Assembly (NCBI GenBank): GCA_041725955.1
Contig: JBGRQE010000001.1
Location: 62,001 to 126,000, forward strand
DNA: 64,000 nucleotides
DNA from: JBGRPZ01 sp041725955
GTDB lineage: Bacteria > Bacteroidota > Bacteroidia > Bacteroidales > JBGRPZ01
Reading direction: 5' to 3'
Each line of letters starts with the position of its first letter. Position 1 is the stretch's first letter. A program made the position numbers and the translations under genes. This document shows positions 27,577 through 35,444 of this stretch, one piece after another. The notes below the pieces were generated by a model. It worked only from the letters and a program-made list of their open reading frames with translations. It was not told where the DNA came from and did not search any database.

Positions 27577-28053
27577 TTATTTTTTTCGTACCAATTTTAC
27601 CCCAGTTTTAACAAATCCAAGGTTGTTGTACTTGCTTGTTCTGTTTTCAATTTTAATACTTAGGTCTCCTTTTTTTGTAATTTTAAAATCCTTCCTTAAT
27701 GGATATTCGTAGTGAGAGATACTATTTTCTTCTGTTATTTTTACTTTTGTACCTGGATTTTTAAAGCTGAAATTATATGTATTTACTCTGCGTGTATCGT
27801 CAGGAGTATATAATACAGCATTAAAACGAATATCATCAGGGACAAGTTCTACTTTTTTGTTAATATCGCAGAAGAAGTATATATCATACAAGCTTTTAGT
27901 ATCTTCGATTTTATAGTTGAATTTTGGTGTGTTAAATCGAATCCAATTTTCGTTATCAAAAGAAATTGATTGAATTTCAATTTGATTTTTCTGTTCACAA
28001 GAAACACAAAGAAAAAAGCAAACGATTGCTGCAATATTTAGAAATTTACCCAT
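27577..28053 (-). CDS. Predicted lipoprotein, weakly GldH-like
   Basis: This is a small exported protein of 158 residues. The N-terminus is a hydrophobic signal ending FFLCVSC, so Cys19 is probably lipidated. The rest is beta-rich, with the conserved-looking pieces FNTPKFNYKIEDTKSLYDIY, FKITKKGDLSIKIENRTSKY and NNLGFVKTGVKLVRK. The order of a SLYD-type strand followed by a G-x-hydrophobic strand and a terminal VGL-like strand recalls the gliding-motility lipoprotein GldH, but the match is weak and other gld genes are absent, so I do not assign the name. Its start is only 22 bp from the divergent rnhA start. Confidence 0.65.
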   Translation of the reverse strand: MGKFLNIAAIVCFFLCVSCEQKNQIEIQSISFDNENWIRFNTPKFNYKIEDTKSLYDIYFFCDINKKVELVPDDIRFNAVLYTPDDTRRVNTYNFSFKNPGTKVKITEENSISHYEYPLRKDFKITKKGDLSIKIENRTSKYNNLGFVKTGVKLVRKK

Positions 28054-28067
28054 AATTTATAATTTTG
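28037..28067 (+). promoter_or_regulatory. Promoter of the RNase HI gene, inside the divergent lipoprotein gene
   Basis: TAATTTTG at 28060-28067 fits TAnnTTTG, with TTTA at 28037-28040 exactly 19 bp upstream (one base from TTTG). The ATG is at 28076, only 8 bp after the box, so the mRNA would have almost no leader. The -33 box lies within the start region of the opposite gene. Confidence 0.5.
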
Positions 28068-28075
28068 AAAAAAAC

Positions 28076-28708
28076 ATGGCAAAGATAAAATTTTATGTTG
28101 TCTGGAATGGCGTAAAACCAGGTATTTATAATAATTGGCAAGAGTGCCAAGCTCAAATCAAAGGTTTTGCTGGTGCAAAGTATAAGTCTTTTTCTTCTGC
28201 TGAAGAAGCGAATCGTGCTTTTGACATAGGCTACAGCGAATCTATGCAGCAAGTGAAGTCAGGAAAATTGGGTAAGGGTAAAAAGAATATTAATGATGTT
28301 CCATGTGTTTTACCTTCTATATCTGTAGATGCTGCTTGTTCAGGAAATCCAGGGAAAATGGAATATCAGGGTGTTTGGACTGCTACTGGAGAAAGAATTT
28401 TTTATCAAGGACCATTTATGCCTGGAACCAATAATATTGGAGAATTTCTGGCTTTGGTTCATGGCTTGGCATTATGTAAGCAAAAGAATTTAAATTATCC
28501 TATATATTCCGACTCTCGTACGGCCATTAGTTGGGTGAAGAATAAGAATATAAAAACTACACTACCTAGAAATGCTAAAACTCAAAAGTTGTTTGATTTG
28601 GTAGACCGAGCTATCTATTGGCTGAAAAATAATGATTATTCAACTCAAATATTAAAGTGGGATACCGAAAATTGGGGGGAAATACCTGCTGATTTTGGAA
28701 GGAAATAA
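28076..28708 (+). CDS. rnhA: Ribonuclease HI with N-terminal viroplasmin-like domain
   Basis: This enzyme cleaves RNA in RNA-DNA hybrids. Residues 1-50 form the hybrid-binding RNaseH1_N/viroplasmin domain (KFYVVWNGVKPGIYNNWQEC, KYKSFSSAEEANRAF). The catalytic domain runs about 80-210 with SVDAACSGNPG (Asp85), NNIGEFLAL (Glu123), YSDS (Asp146) and the terminal PADFGRK (Asp206). All four carboxylates of the DEDD set are therefore present. A linker of about 30 residues separates the domains. The length fits the Bacteroidota form. A perfect 10-bp hairpin follows the stop. Confidence 0.95.
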   Translation: MAKIKFYVVWNGVKPGIYNNWQECQAQIKGFAGAKYKSFSSAEEANRAFDIGYSESMQQVKSGKLGKGKKNINDVPCVLPSISVDAACSGNPGKMEYQGVWTATGERIFYQGPFMPGTNNIGEFLALVHGLALCKQKNLNYPIYSDSRTAISWVKNKNIKTTLPRNAKTQKLFDLVDRAIYWLKNNDYSTQILKWDTENWGEIPADFGRK

Positions 28709-28725
28709 AATATTCAGGGCCGGGC

Positions 28726-28748
28726 TAGGAAGTGTAAAACACTTCCTA
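28726..28748 (+). terminator. Hairpin after rnhA
   Basis: There is a perfect 10-bp stem, TAGGAAGTGT at 28726-28735 and ACACTTCCTA at 28739-28748, with an AAA loop. It is followed by AACTTTCTTA rather than a clean T-run, so termination may be weak. It lies between convergent rnhA and the prenyl synthase. Confidence 0.5.
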
Positions 28749-28833
28749 AACTTTCTTATGATCACTACTTTTTTCCGGCTTCTGACTCTTTGGCTCATAA
28801 GAAGGAGAAGTTCACAAAAGTGAGAGAATCTCC

Positions 28834-29817
28834 TCAGTAGTCTCTTGATCGGAGTTTTTCTGCAAACTCTCTGAGATATATCTTTTTGTTTTCCTCAATA
28901 TTTATTTTATCGAGCGAATCCATTGCTTTCTGATAATATTGGTTGATTTCTTGATTTACAATTTCTTTAATATTTAGATCATTGTAAATGTTTGTCACCT
29001 CTTTAACTTTAATTTCATCCTCATGTTGCATTTCTGGGTTGAAATAATTTTTTAGAGAGGCACATTGTTTTCCAGAAGCTAGTTCAAGGGCTTTTAGGCA
29101 AAGGAATGTTTTTTTATTGGTTACAATATCATTTCCGTTTACTTTACCAAACTTACTTTCATCTGAATAAACATCCAAGAGATCATCTTTCAATTGAAAT
29201 GCTAATCCGATATTAATTCCATAGCTGTATATGAAATCTGCATCATCTTTACTGGCATCAGCTAAAATAGCACCTGTTTTCAATGAAGCAGCAACCAGTA
29301 CAGCTGTTTTTAGACGTATCATTTCGATATAATCGTTGATACATACCTGATCTTGATTTTCAAAATCCATATCATATTGTTGTCCTTCACAAACTTCAAT
29401 AGCGGTTTGTGAAAACAATTCTAAAGAATCCTTTAATCGGGATGAGTCTGTTTTTAGTGCAGTCTGGAATGCTTTTGCAAATAGGGCATCTCCTGAAAGG
29501 ATAGCGATATCGCTATTCCATTTTCTGTAAACAGTAGGTTTCCCTCTTCGAATAGGGGCTTTATCCATTATATCGTCATGAATAAGGGTAAAGTTATGAA
29601 ACATCTCAAGGGCTACAGCAGGATAAAGGGCTGTTTTGTAGTTGCCATCAAACATTTCACATGCAATTAAGGCTAAAACTGGTCTTAATCGTTTACCGCC
29701 TTGATTCAAAGTGTATTCAATAGGAGAATATAATAATTCTGGCTCCTGAACTTTTGAAATCTCACAAAGAATTTCAGTGAGTTCTTTTCTAAGAAAATCG
29801 ATATCGTGCATTTCCAA
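28834..29817 (-). CDS. Short-chain isoprenyl diphosphate synthase (FPP/GGPP type)
   Basis: This is an all-trans polyprenyl diphosphate synthase of 327 residues that condenses isopentenyl diphosphate onto an allylic primer. The first Asp-rich motif is HDDIMDKAPIRRGKPT (Asp81, Asp82, Asp85) and the second is QLKDDLLDVY; GGKRLRPVLAL supplies the substrate-binding Lys/Arg. The fifth residue before the first motif is Phe76 (FTLIHDD). A bulky residue there normally limits product length, so FPP or GGPP is likely (inference). It lies 104 bp downstream of a long-chain paralogue but has its own good promoter at 29871-29902. Confidence 0.9.
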   Translation of the reverse strand: MEMHDIDFLRKELTEILCEISKVQEPELLYSPIEYTLNQGGKRLRPVLALIACEMFDGNYKTALYPAVALEMFHNFTLIHDDIMDKAPIRRGKPTVYRKWNSDIAILSGDALFAKAFQTALKTDSSRLKDSLELFSQTAIEVCEGQQYDMDFENQDQVCINDYIEMIRLKTAVLVAASLKTGAILADASKDDADFIYSYGINIGLAFQLKDDLLDVYSDESKFGKVNGNDIVTNKKTFLCLKALELASGKQCASLKNYFNPEMQHEDEIKVKEVTNIYNDLNIKEIVNQEINQYYQKAMDSLDKINIEENKKIYLREFAEKLRSRDY

Positions 29818-29870
29818 AAAATATAATTATGGACTTTCTCAACTGAAGTTAGCTTTCAGTTTCGAAAGTG

Positions 29871-29902
29871 CAAACCTAGTGGTAAAGTATGGTTTTTGCA
29901 AA
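29871..29902 (-). promoter_or_regulatory. Consensus promoter of the short-chain prenyl synthase
   Basis: On the minus strand TTTG (29902-29899), 20 bp, then TAGGTTTG (29878-29871) match the TTTG/TAnnTTTG consensus exactly. The start site is expected near 29865, about 48 nt before the ATG at 29817. The two prenyl synthases can therefore be expressed separately. Confidence 0.7.
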
Positions 29903-29920
29903 CCAAGAAAAATAATTCGT

Positions 29921-30892
29921 TTATTTATTTCTCTCGGCAGTATATTTTACAAGTGTTTCAAGAGAATTTCTTGATTTAGAATCAGGGAATTCTTTTAGAA
30001 TATCCAATGCTTTATTTAAATATTCATACATCTTATCATTGGCATATTTAATACCACCACTTTGATTTACTTCTTTAATTACTTCCATAACTTTCTCTTC
30101 ATTATCATTATGCTTTTTAATGGTTTTGATAATCCTTTTTCTTGTATCGGAAGAAGAGTTGTTTAGCATATGGATAAGAGGAAGTGTCATTTTCTGTTCC
30201 TTTATATCAATGCCAGAGGGTTTGCCTGTTTTATTGACTACCTGATAATCGAATAAGTCGTCTTTTATCTGAAAGGCAATGCCTACATATTCGCCAAAAA
30301 GACGCATTTTTTCAATTGTTTCTTTATTTGCTTCTACCGAAGCTGCACCAACAGCACAACAAGAGGCAATTAGCGAAGCTGTTTTTTGTCGGATAATATC
30401 AAAGTAGATATCTTCTTTGATATCCAATTTTCTTGCTTTTTCTATTTGTAGCAATTCGCCTTCACTCATTTCACGTACTGCTGTTGAGACAATTTTTAAT
30501 AAGTGAGTTTCATCATTGTCAATTGAAAGAAGAAGGCCACGAGAAAGTAGGTAATCGCCTAAAAGTACAGCGATTTTGTTTTTCCATAATGCCTTGATAG
30601 AGAATACGCCTCTGCGAAAGTTAGAATCATCAACAACGTCGTCGTGAACTAGAGTGGCAGTGTGCAATAATTCGATTAATGTGGCAGCTCTATAGGTAGA
30701 AGGATTTATAGATCCACAAATGTCGGCGATAAAAAAGACGAACATTGGACGCATTTGTTTCCCTTTTCTTTTTACCAAGTATTTAGTGATAACATTCATA
30801 AGGGGAACATTACTTTGCATTGAGGCAGAGAAGATCTTATCAAACTCGGCAAAATGATGTTTGAGGTGTGTTTTAAGTTCTTTTAATAACAT
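29921..30892 (-). CDS. Long-chain polyprenyl diphosphate synthase (IspB-like)
   Basis: This is an all-trans polyprenyl synthase of 323 residues, probably making the side chain of menaquinone. Motifs are KRKGKQMRPMFVFF, LLHTATLVHDDVVDDSNFRRG (Asp84, Asp85, Asp88), ARKLDIKEDIYFDIIRQKTA, and AFQIKDDLFDY. The fifth residue before the first Asp-rich motif is Ala (TATLVHDD), as in IspB-type octaprenyl synthases, leaving room for a long product; the paralogue downstream has Phe there. The exact chain length cannot be fixed from sequence. Confidence 0.92.
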   Translation of the reverse strand: MLLKELKTHLKHHFAEFDKIFSASMQSNVPLMNVITKYLVKRKGKQMRPMFVFFIADICGSINPSTYRAATLIELLHTATLVHDDVVDDSNFRRGVFSIKALWKNKIAVLLGDYLLSRGLLLSIDNDETHLLKIVSTAVREMSEGELLQIEKARKLDIKEDIYFDIIRQKTASLIASCCAVGAASVEANKETIEKMRLFGEYVGIAFQIKDDLFDYQVVNKTGKPSGIDIKEQKMTLPLIHMLNNSSSDTRKRIIKTIKKHNDNEEKVMEVIKEVNQSGGIKYANDKMYEYLNKALDILKEFPDSKSRNSLETLVKYTAERNK

Positions 30893-31027
30893 GCGATATT
30901 AATGAAATTACCAAAAAGTGCTTTATAAATAACAATAATTCGAATAAAGAGTTTTTTCTTTGTGAAGTAAAGAAGAAAAGCCCAAATAATTGTACAATAA
31001 AGTAAATAAACAGCAAATAATATAGAA

Positions 31028-31810
31028 ATGGGTGGAATTTTGTTTAATGAAATTGTTTTTGGACCAATAAAAAGTAGAAGATTGGGGATATCTTTAGGGA
31101 TAAATCTTTTACCAACGGATTCAAAATATTGTACGTTTAATTGCGTATATTGTGAGTGTGGATGGAACAGAAAGGCTGAAGGAAAGCCTATTCTACCTAC
31201 GCGAAAGCAGGTTGCTGAAGCATTAGAGAATAAGCTAAGCTTATATGCGGATGTGGCCGATGAAGAGAAACCAAATTCAATAACTTATGCTGGAAATGGT
31301 GAGCCAACAATACATCCAGAGTTTTCGGGTATTGTAGAAGATACGGTGCGTTTGCGTAATAAATATCTGCCAGAGGCAAAAATTACCGTTCTTTCAAATG
31401 CTACTTTAATTAAACGTGAAGAGATATTTGATGCATTGAGTATGGTGGATAATAATGTTCTGAAGCTTGATGCAGGAACCGAGGAAATGTGTAGAAGAAT
31501 CAACCAACCTGGAGATTCTTTTGACTTTAATAGAATGCTTTTCTTATTAAAGAAGTTTCATGGAAATTGTATTGTTCAAACATTATTCCTTAAGGGTAGT
31601 TATAATGGTCGTGAGATTGATAATACTACTGATGAGGAAGTTGAATTATGGTTAGAACTACTGAAAGAGATAAAACCTAAATCGGTAATGATTTATCCTA
31701 TTGATCGGGAAACTCCTGCTCATGACCTTGAGAAAATTGACCAAGCCACTTTGGAAGCTATTGCCAAAAGAGTGGAAAGTTTAGGTATAAAAGCTCTGGT
31801 TTACGCTTGA
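31028..31810 (+). CDS. Radical SAM protein of unknown substrate
   Basis: This is a radical SAM enzyme of 260 residues. The 4Fe-4S cluster motif is KYCTFNCVYCECGW, with Cys35, Cys39 and Cys42 (CxxxCxxC), and the SAM-binding segment is ITYAGNGEPTIHPEFSG. Further conserved-looking pieces are VLSNATL, VLKLDAGTEEMCRRINQP and VMIYPIDRETPA. It lacks a C-terminal SPASM or TRAM domain. The N-terminus (FGPIKSRRLGISLGINLLP) is typical of a widespread family of unassigned radical SAM proteins in anaerobes. It is divergent from the long-chain prenyl synthase and has no operon partner, so a substrate cannot be inferred. Confidence 0.9.
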   Translation: MGGILFNEIVFGPIKSRRLGISLGINLLPTDSKYCTFNCVYCECGWNRKAEGKPILPTRKQVAEALENKLSLYADVADEEKPNSITYAGNGEPTIHPEFSGIVEDTVRLRNKYLPEAKITVLSNATLIKREEIFDALSMVDNNVLKLDAGTEEMCRRINQPGDSFDFNRMLFLLKKFHGNCIVQTLFLKGSYNGREIDNTTDEEVELWLELLKEIKPKSVMIYPIDRETPAHDLEKIDQATLEAIAKRVESLGIKALVYA

Positions 31811-31853
31811 TTTTTAAAGCTTAAAAGTCGTAGTACTGAATAAGTGCATAGTT

Positions 31854-31861
31854 TATTTTTG
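31854..31861 (+). promoter_or_regulatory. Putative -7 box for the beta-barrel protein gene
   Basis: TATTTTTG fits TAnnTTTG and lies 30 bp before the ATG at 31892. No TTTG is seen at the expected distance upstream, so only half of the promoter is supported. Confidence 0.35.
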
Positions 31862-31891
31862 TATATTTATCATCTAAAATAATAACAAAAT

Positions 31892-32599
31892 ATGAAAAGA
31901 ATTCTCTCCCTATTCATAGGACTACTAATACTAAGTTCTTCTTATGCTCAGCAAGATAATGTGCTAAAAGATACCAAAAAGAAGTTTAGTATAGGAGTTG
32001 ATGTTTTTACTGATTTATGGCAAATTTCTGGCGATCCTGGAGTTGTTACTCCTACTGCCAGAGCTATTAATCAAGGAGCTAATGTTTTTGGAATGTATAC
32101 TAAACCTCTAGGCAAAAGTAATTTTAGTTTTGCTATAGGTTTGGGTTTAGGAATGCATAACCTTTATTCTGATTCAAGAATTCAGGATGTTAATGCCGAT
32201 GTAATTAAATTCGAAAAGATTCCTGAAGGAGTTAGTTATAGTCGCAGCAAAATCTCATTGACTTATTTAGATGCGCCATTTGAAATTCGTTTTCTAACTA
32301 AAGGCGATTTTAGAATTTCTGCAGGATTTAAAGTGGGATTGAAGATCAATTCACACGATAAATATAAAGGCGATTCGTATTCTTATGACAAAGACAATAA
32401 ATTAGTAACAGGAGCTTCTGTTGTAGAAAAAAGAAGAGATATTAATAACATTGAGCCTTGGCGCTATGGTGCTACTTTCCGTATAGGTTACAAATGGGCA
32501 ACTTTATTCGGATACTATCAATTATCTGATACTTTTAGAGGGAATAAAGGCCCTAAGATTGCACCTATTTCTGTTGGTATTTCTTTTGTATCCTTCTAA
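31892..32599 (+). CDS. Outer-membrane beta-barrel protein
   Basis: This is an exported protein of 235 residues with a clear signal peptide (MKRILSLFIGLLILSSSYAQ). After it, alternating hydrophobic/polar strands with aromatic ends run to a terminal Phe (PISVGISFVSF), the pattern of small 8-strand outer-membrane barrels (PorT/OmpW-like architecture). Glycine-rich strands such as FSFAIGLGLGMHNLYSD and FRISAGFKVGLKIN support this. The role is unknown. Its stop codon touches the stop codon of the convergent PAP2-like gene (TAATTA at 32597-32602), leaving no room for a separate terminator. Confidence 0.8.
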   Translation: MKRILSLFIGLLILSSSYAQQDNVLKDTKKKFSIGVDVFTDLWQISGDPGVVTPTARAINQGANVFGMYTKPLGKSNFSFAIGLGLGMHNLYSDSRIQDVNADVIKFEKIPEGVSYSRSKISLTYLDAPFEIRFLTKGDFRISAGFKVGLKINSHDKYKGDSYSYDKDNKLVTGASVVEKRRDINNIEPWRYGATFRIGYKWATLFGYYQLSDTFRGNKGPKIAPISVGISFVSF

Positions 32600-33214
32600 T
32601 TATTTCAGGATAAAAAATATTGAAAACATTAATATTGATCCTAATAAAAAGCCCACATATACCTGCAGAGGTGTGTGGGCTTTTAATTTTAAGCGCGCAC
32701 TACCAATAAATCCTGCAAGAAGTAAAGGTGCATAAATTAATTCGGGTAAATAGGTTCCCAATGCAATATTAAGGCCAAGGAAAGTTCCAAAAACACAGCC
32801 TGAGCCAATCATATGAATACTAATTTTCCATTTTAACGTAATCAAAAGACTAAGCACAGCCGCTAGAGTTGCACCCAATAAAAATATATTAAAAATATTA
32901 TTGGGTAATACACTCGATAAAAGGTATTGTGCCAAGTAAAAGCATATTGCCACCAAAAGCATAGGGGCATATCTCTCTTCACGTGTAGGCATTTGGTAAC
33001 TATGAACCAATTTTATCTTTTTTAAAATAAAAATACCGATCAAAGGTAGGATTACAGTGATTATAAATATACTAATCCCAATAACTGCTAAAACTCTAAT
33101 AGGAAGAGAATAGATCAAGTAAATATCTAGTCTCATCATTAGAATTAGGGTATAAGTAGGCAATAACAGAGGATGAAAAACCCCTGAAATGATTTTTGCT
33201 GTATTATTACTCAT
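32600..33214 (-). CDS. Divergent PAP2-like membrane protein
   Basis: This is an integral membrane protein of 204 residues with about six helices. Pieces resemble the PAP2 phosphatase motifs: HSYQMPTREERYAP in motif 1 position, KISIHMIGSGCVFG near the PSGH position, and SARLKLKAHTPLQVYVG for SRxxxxxHxxxDVxxG. In the last, Arg and His are kept but the Asp position is Val. It may act on a lipid phosphate or be an inactive relative. It starts 29 bp after the rpoN stop, so it is probably co-transcribed with rpoN. Assignment is by motif resemblance only. Confidence 0.6.
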   Translation of the reverse strand: MSNNTAKIISGVFHPLLLPTYTLILMMRLDIYLIYSLPIRVLAVIGISIFIITVILPLIGIFILKKIKLVHSYQMPTREERYAPMLLVAICFYLAQYLLSSVLPNNIFNIFLLGATLAAVLSLLITLKWKISIHMIGSGCVFGTFLGLNIALGTYLPELIYAPLLLAGFIGSARLKLKAHTPLQVYVGFLLGSILMFSIFFILK

Positions 33215-33243
33215 AAAAAAGCTCCTTAAAAGGTGTGTCTGTA

Positions 33244-34722
33244 TTATAATTCTTTCCTTAGTCGTGCCACTGATATATTCAATTGTTCTCTGTATTTGGC
33301 AACCGTACGTCGTGCAATATTGTACCCCTTTTCTTTTAAAATTTTAGTTAGTTGCTCGTCTGTAAGTGGTTTTTTCTTGTTTTCCGTTTGAATACAATCG
33401 TCTAGAATTTTTTTTATCTCGCGTGTGGATACTTCTTCACCATCAGACTTGGTTAAAGATTCGGAAAAGAAACTCTTTAGAAGAAAAGTTCCAAATGGAG
33501 TTTGTACATATTTTGAGTTTGCCACCCTTGAGATTGTAGAGATATCTAGATTCACTCTTTCAGCGATATCTTTTAAGATCATAGGTCTGAGTTTGGTTTC
33601 ATCGCCAGTAATGAAATAATTAATTTGATATTCCATAATGGCATTCATGGTAACCAAAAGCGTATTTTGTCTTTGCTTGATGGCATCTATAAACCACTTG
33701 GCAGAGTCTATTTTTTGCTTTACAAACATTAGGGCATCTTTCTGCTGTTTGTTTTTCTTATTCTCAGAATATGCCTCCAACATATTTGTATAAGACCTGC
33801 TAAGTCTTAGTTCAGGTACGTTTTTTGAGTTAAGCGATAATTCCAGATCTCCATTATTATTGGTAATTATAAAATCGGGAAGAATATAATGGTTTGTTTT
33901 GCTGGTTTCGCTTAATGAGTTTCCTGGTTTCGGATTTAGCTTTAGTACTTGCTCGATGGCATCTTTCAATCTATCAGCTGTAATACCCGAGCGTTTTATA
34001 ATTTTCTCATAATGTTTTTTTGTAAATTCATTAAAGTAACGATCTAAAACCAATATAGCATCATCAATACTCTGTTTGTCTTCTTCCGATTTTTTTCGTT
34101 TTAGCTGTATAAGTAGGCATTCTTGCAAACTTCGAGCACCCACCCCTGAAGGATCGAATGATTGTATAATCTCAAGAATGCCAGTGAGTTCTCCTTGGTC
34201 TGTGGTTAAGTTTTGAGAAAAGGCAAGATCATCGACCATGGCTTCAACATCACGTTGAAGATAGCCCGAATCATCAAGGTTTCCAATTATATAAGATGCT
34301 ATCTGATATTGTCTGTTATCAAGTATATGCTCGCCAAGTTGATTGATTAGTAATTCTTGGAAGCTTAAACCAGATATAAAAGGAATATCTCTGGGCTCAT
34401 CATCTCCCATTGAGTTATTTGAACTTAGTTTATAGGAAGGAGTGTCATCATCTTCCATATAATCAGATAAATCGAATTCGTCTTCTTTATTATATTCGTC
34501 TTCTTGTTTTTCTTCGTTATAATTATCGCTTTCTGCATTTTCGCTTGTATCGGCATCAAACTGATCGGGGTCGGCCATATCTTCCAGAGCAGGATTTTCT
34601 TCTATCTCTTGTTTAATGCGTTGCTCAATTGCCACAGAAGGTATTTGTAGAAGTTTCATCAACAGAATTTGCTGAGGAGAAAGCTTCTGTAGCAGTTTCT
34701 GCTGTAACTTTTGATTTAACAT
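33244..34722 (-). CDS. rpoN: RNA polymerase sigma-54 factor
   Basis: This is sigma-54 (492 residues), which directs RNA polymerase to -24/-12 promoters and needs NtrC-type activators such as the one at 22202-23548. Region I is Gln/Leu-rich (LNQKLQQKLLQKLSPQQILL). It is followed by an unusually acidic region II of about 70 residues, a core-binding domain (DPSGVGARSLQECLLIQLKR), the helix-turn-helix (DISTISRVANSKYVQTPFG), and the RpoN box ARRTVAKYREQLNI. The length is normal. A repeat element and the asnS terminator lie upstream. Confidence 0.97.
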   Translation of the reverse strand: MLNQKLQQKLLQKLSPQQILLMKLLQIPSVAIEQRIKQEIEENPALEDMADPDQFDADTSENAESDNYNEEKQEDEYNKEDEFDLSDYMEDDDTPSYKLSSNNSMGDDEPRDIPFISGLSFQELLINQLGEHILDNRQYQIASYIIGNLDDSGYLQRDVEAMVDDLAFSQNLTTDQGELTGILEIIQSFDPSGVGARSLQECLLIQLKRKKSEEDKQSIDDAILVLDRYFNEFTKKHYEKIIKRSGITADRLKDAIEQVLKLNPKPGNSLSETSKTNHYILPDFIITNNNGDLELSLNSKNVPELRLSRSYTNMLEAYSENKKNKQQKDALMFVKQKIDSAKWFIDAIKQRQNTLLVTMNAIMEYQINYFITGDETKLRPMILKDIAERVNLDISTISRVANSKYVQTPFGTFLLKSFFSESLTKSDGEEVSTREIKKILDDCIQTENKKKPLTDEQLTKILKEKGYNIARRTVAKYREQLNISVARLRKEL

Positions 34723-35018
34723 CTTTTTCTGTTTGAATATTTTCCGAACAAAATTTCGGATTCCCCGAAGTGGTGTCTTTGAAACCCTGTTATTTGCTCT
34801 GATTATTAACGTTTTTCCTTATCAATCCCTATATGTTTAGGTGTAAAAAAAGTGTTATCTGTTTATTATTGACTTGGAATTATAAACTTAAAACACTTTG
34901 ATTTTTTGAAGGTAGCAAAAACGGTTTACCTAATTTGTTTCATTTGATTTCTGAGACAAAGATAAGATTTTTATGAGATGTTTATTTTTATATTTAGCAA
35001 GTCTTACTGTCCTAATTG

Positions 35019-35257
35019 CTATCACTCTTACCTTAAATCACTACCATTCCTACCATTGAATTCCACGACACCTAACATTAATTGACTTTAAATCTCCTAG
35101 GTATTTGGTAAAAACCTCCTAGATATTTGATGAAAACCTCCAAGGTATTTGATGAAAACCTCCTAGATATTTGATGAAAACCTCCAAGGTATTTGATAAA
35201 AACCTCCAAGGTATTTGATGAATATCTACTGGGGGTGGATGTTAACTTATTGGGTTG
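35019..35257 (+). repeat. Dispersed 22-bp-core repeat element, copy B
   Basis: This has the same architecture and orientation as copy A. The left arm at 35019-35050 is identical over 32 bases to 7307-7338. The core has five full 22-bp units at 35107-35216, with degenerate units on each side (from 35084 and to about 35235). Three of the five full units carry CCAAGG in place of CCTAGA. The right arm is TTAACTTATTGGGTTG at 35242-35257. It sits in the 720-bp gap between asnS and rpoN. The rest of that gap (34723-35018) holds no gene I can support, only A/T-rich sequence and a small CCGAA/TTCGG inverted repeat near 34743. Confidence 0.93.
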
Positions 35258-35361
35258 TGGTGTAATCATTACCTGCCTTGGTCGAAAGGTAAGGGTACAT
35301 ATTAAAGCTAGCTATATGGAGTGCGTTTATCTAGAGAATATAATTGTCGTGTACTAAAAAA

Positions 35362-35393
35362 AAGGCTATAGATCGGAAAAGATCTATAGCCTT
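35362..35393 (-). terminator. Intrinsic terminator of asnS
   Basis: AAGGCTATAGATC at 35362-35374 pairs perfectly with GATCTATAGCCTT at 35381-35393 (13 bp, 6-nt loop). On the minus strand it is followed by a T-run from the A-tract ending at 35363. It lies about 50 bp beyond the asnS stop. Confidence 0.9.
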
Positions 35394-35444
35394 GTATTTA
35401 TTTTTTTAAATATTAAAGTCTCAATAAATTGATCTTCTATTTAT

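Noticed and set aside
35078..35269. A 63-codon minus-strand ORF with repeated peptide segments
   Set aside because: It is the 22-bp repeat array read through; a 66-bp superperiod keeps a frame open by chance. No start signal and no protein-like composition.
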